6,754 bases of DNA. Source: an uncultured Chlamydiae bacterium. GTDB lineage: Bacteria; Chlamydiota; Chlamydiia; Chlamydiales; Rhabdochlamydiaceae. The notes under the pieces are model-generated. The model saw nothing but the letters and a program-made list of their open reading frames with translations, did not search any database and had not been told where the DNA came from. The DNA is taken from the NCBI GenBank assembly GCA_903867585.1, contig CAIPRZ010000001.1:1-6754 (forward strand). Direction: 5' to 3'. Of this stretch, positions 5,316 to 6,754 are shown in pieces. The position numbers and the translations under genes were made by a program. Each line of letters begins with the position of its first letter. Position 1 is the first letter of the stretch.

Positions 5316-6152
5316 ATGATTAATTTACAAATACATCCAATGGCAGTTGTTGAAGAAGGGGCCGTTATTGGGAATAACGTTGTCATAGAACCTTTTGCTG
5401 TTGTTAAATCTAATGTCATTTTAAAAGATAATGTAACCATTAAATCTCACGCTTACATTGATGGATACACAACTATTGGTGAAGGTACTACTATCTATCC
5501 TTCTGCTGTTATCGGTACTAAAACTCAGGATAAAAAATTCCGTGGCGAAAAAACCTTTGTAGAAATTGGTAAAAATTGTGAGATCAGAGAATGTGTCACA
5601 ATCAATTCATCCTGCCAAGAAAATTCAGTTGTAAAAATCGGTGATAACTGTCTTTTAATGGCCTATTGTCATGTAGCTCATAACTGTGAAGTAGGTTCTA
5701 ATGTTATTATGGCAAATGGAGCTATGCTTGCAGGCCATGTTATAGTAGAAGATTATGTTATTATCGGCGGCATGACCCCTGTTCATCAATTTTCACGAAT
5801 TGGTATGCACGCTATGGTTGGTGGCTTAAGTCGTATTCACTGCGATGTTCCTCCTTTTACCATTGGCGCTGGTTATGAATATCGTGTAGCTGGATTAAAT
5901 TTAATTGGACTAAGACGAAGAGGCTTCAATTTAGAACAGCGAAGACAACTAGCTAAAGCTTTTAAAATAACATATAGATCTTCTTTAAGTCTTTCTGAAG
6001 CTATAGAGCGTATCGAGCAGGAATGTGAGATGAATGAACAAGTTGCACACTGGATTCAGTTCTGCAAATCTACCAAAAGAGGCTTGATCGGATTAAGCAA
6101 CCTTATTTGTGATGAGCTAAACCAACAAGAAGAAACTGAGAATGAAGTCTAA
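5316..6152 (+). CDS. lpxA: UDP-N-acetylglucosamine O-acyltransferase LpxA
   Basis: LpxA catalyses the first step of lipid A synthesis, transferring a 3-hydroxyacyl (or, in Chlamydia, acyl) chain from ACP to the 3-OH of UDP-GlcNAc. It acts as a cytosolic trimer. The 278 residues comprise a long left-handed beta-helix of hexapeptide repeats (for example HPMAVVEEGAVIGNNVVIEP and VKIGDNCLL), then a helical C-terminal domain from about 190. Catalytic His122 lies in YCHVAHNC, with His119, and corresponds to E. coli His125. His141, His157 and Gln158 match E. coli His144, His160 and Gln161. A glycine at the hydrocarbon-ruler position (MVGG, about Gly170, by a constant offset of three from E. coli Gly173) points to a long (C14-type) acyl chain rather than C10; that is inference. 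GLRRRGF (198-204) and STKRGLIGL (252-260) are conserved C-terminal motifs. The 3' end overlaps fmt by 11 nt. Confidence 0.97.
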   Translation: MINLQIHPMAVVEEGAVIGNNVVIEPFAVVKSNVILKDNVTIKSHAYIDGYTTIGEGTTIYPSAVIGTKTQDKKFRGEKTFVEIGKNCEIRECVTINSSCQENSVVKIGDNCLLMAYCHVAHNCEVGSNVIMANGAMLAGHVIVEDYVIIGGMTPVHQFSRIGMHAMVGGLSRIHCDVPPFTIGAGYEYRVAGLNLIGLRRRGFNLEQRRQLAKAFKITYRSSLSLSEAIERIEQECEMNEQVAHWIQFCKSTKRGLIGLSNLICDELNQQEETENEV

Positions 6153-6754
6153 CGACTTTAGAATTATTTTTTTTGGGACATCTGATTTTGCAAAAGAAGT
6201 ACTGAAATTTTTAGTTGATAATGGACAATGTGTTGCGGCTATCGTAACAAGGCCTGACAAGGAGTCAGGACGTAATCTAAGGCCCTCTTTTTCTCCTGTT
6301 AAATCTTATTCACTAGAGTGCTGCCCTAATATCCCACTTCTTCAGCCAGACAAGGTATCTACTGAAGATTTTGAATATGTTCTAAAAGGATTTGAACCAG
6401 ACCTGTTTGTTGTAGCAGCTTTTGGCGAAATAATTAAAAAAAACATTTTACAAATACCCCCCTCTGGGTCTATTAATGTTCATCCTTCATTACTTCCCAA
6501 ATATAGAGGGCCATCTCCATTGCAAACAGCCTTGCTTAACGGGGATAAAGAGACTGGGGTATGTATTATCGATGTCGCTGAAAAGATGGATGCCGGAGAC
6601 ATCTTTGCAAAGAAGGCATTTCCGATTGATCCTAACGATAACTTTAACTCCTTGCAAATAAAGGCTTTAGCATACACTAAACCTCTGCTATTAGAGGTAG
6701 TTGAAGCCAAAAAAACAAGACAATGCTCCCCAGAAAAGCAGGATGAATTTCAAA
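6142..6754 (+). CDS. fmt: Methionyl-tRNA formyltransferase, 3' truncated by window end
   Basis: The frame opens with ATG 6142, inside the last codons of lpxA (11-nt overlap), and stays open to the window edge, giving 204 residues. The family is usually a little over 300, so the catalytic domain is nearly complete and the C-terminal tRNA-binding domain lies outside. Fmt transfers a formyl group from 10-formyl-tetrahydrofolate to Met-tRNA(fMet) in the cytosol, enabling bacterial initiation. Visible motifs are RIIFFGTSDFA (7-17), TRPDKESGRN (36-45, the loop region that contacts the acceptor stem), AAFGEIIKKNIL (92-103), and INVHPSLLPKYRGPSPLQ (111-128). The catalytic triad Asn112, His114 and Asp150 (MDAGDI) has the same spacing as E. 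coli Asn106, His108 and Asp144. Only a weak AAGAAG site precedes it, so translation is probably coupled to lpxA. The lpxA-fmt adjacency is typical of Chlamydiales. Confidence 0.96.
   Translation, partial: MKSNDFRIIFFGTSDFAKEVLKFLVDNGQCVAAIVTRPDKESGRNLRPSFSPVKSYSLECCPNIPLLQPDKVSTEDFEYVLKGFEPDLFVVAAFGEIIKKNILQIPPSGSINVHPSLLPKYRGPSPLQTALLNGDKETGVCIIDVAEKMDAGDIFAKKAFPIDPNDNFNSLQIKALAYTKPLLLEVVEAKKTRQCSPEKQDEFQ

Noticed and set aside
6476..6710. Short open frames on both strands inside fmt
   Set aside because: The fmt frame is continuous from 6142 to the window end with all catalytic residues, so these are shadows.

Overview
The window is AT-rich and carries tightly packed core bacterial genes on both strands. 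The block lpxC-fabZ-lpxA-fmt, in that order and nearly without gaps, is the arrangement known from Chlamydiales (the CT533-CT530 order of Chlamydia trachomatis). A PBP5-type carboxypeptidase (dacF) and an rsmB/fmu gene also lie close together, as they do around CT551-CT553. I infer a member of the Chlamydiae, more likely an environmental (amoeba- or arthropod-associated type) lineage than Chlamydiaceae, because a DoxX-family gene sits upstream of lpxC where Chlamydiaceae carry lnt. Genus cannot be settled from the sequence alone.

Layout. (1) 1-337, plus strand: the 3' end of a D-Ala-D-Ala carboxypeptidase gene (PBP5 C-terminal domain plus membrane anchor). Its last 24 bases overlap the end of the convergent rsmA. 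(2) 314-3343, minus strand: a three-gene unit read rsmB -> SurA-like chaperone -> rsmA. The first two genes are 31 nt apart, and the SurA-like stop and rsmA start share one base (TAGTG). (3) 3344-3430: a divergent promoter region with a good sigma70-type promoter for the plus strand. (4) 3431-3895, plus strand: a four-helix DoxX-family membrane protein with a TTG start. (5) 3896-3990: a 95-nt leader with a direct repeat, a palindrome and an arm able to pair with the lpxC ribosome binding site. (6) 3991-6754, plus strand: lpxC, fabZ, lpxA and the 5' part of fmt.

How the genes fit together. lpxA and lpxC encode the first two steps of lipid A synthesis. fabZ supplies acyl-ACP by dehydrating the same 3-hydroxyacyl-ACP pool that LpxA draws on. 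fmt formylates initiator Met-tRNA. On the other strand, two 16S rRNA methyltransferases (RsmB m5C, RsmA N6-dimethyladenosine) flank a secreted SurA-like outer-membrane-protein chaperone. The pairing of surA and ksgA/rsmA also occurs in the E. coli surA-pdxA-ksgA operon. The themes are Gram-negative envelope building and translation.

All full-length enzymes keep their catalytic residues and none looks broken, except that the prolyl-isomerase domain of the SurA-like protein seems catalytically degenerate. I found no mobile element, CRISPR array, tRNA or rRNA gene, and no convincing intrinsic terminator. No gap between genes exceeds about 95 bases. The most interesting non-coding signal is the lpxC leader. 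Otherwise this is an ordinary core-genome region and I do not see a new system in it.
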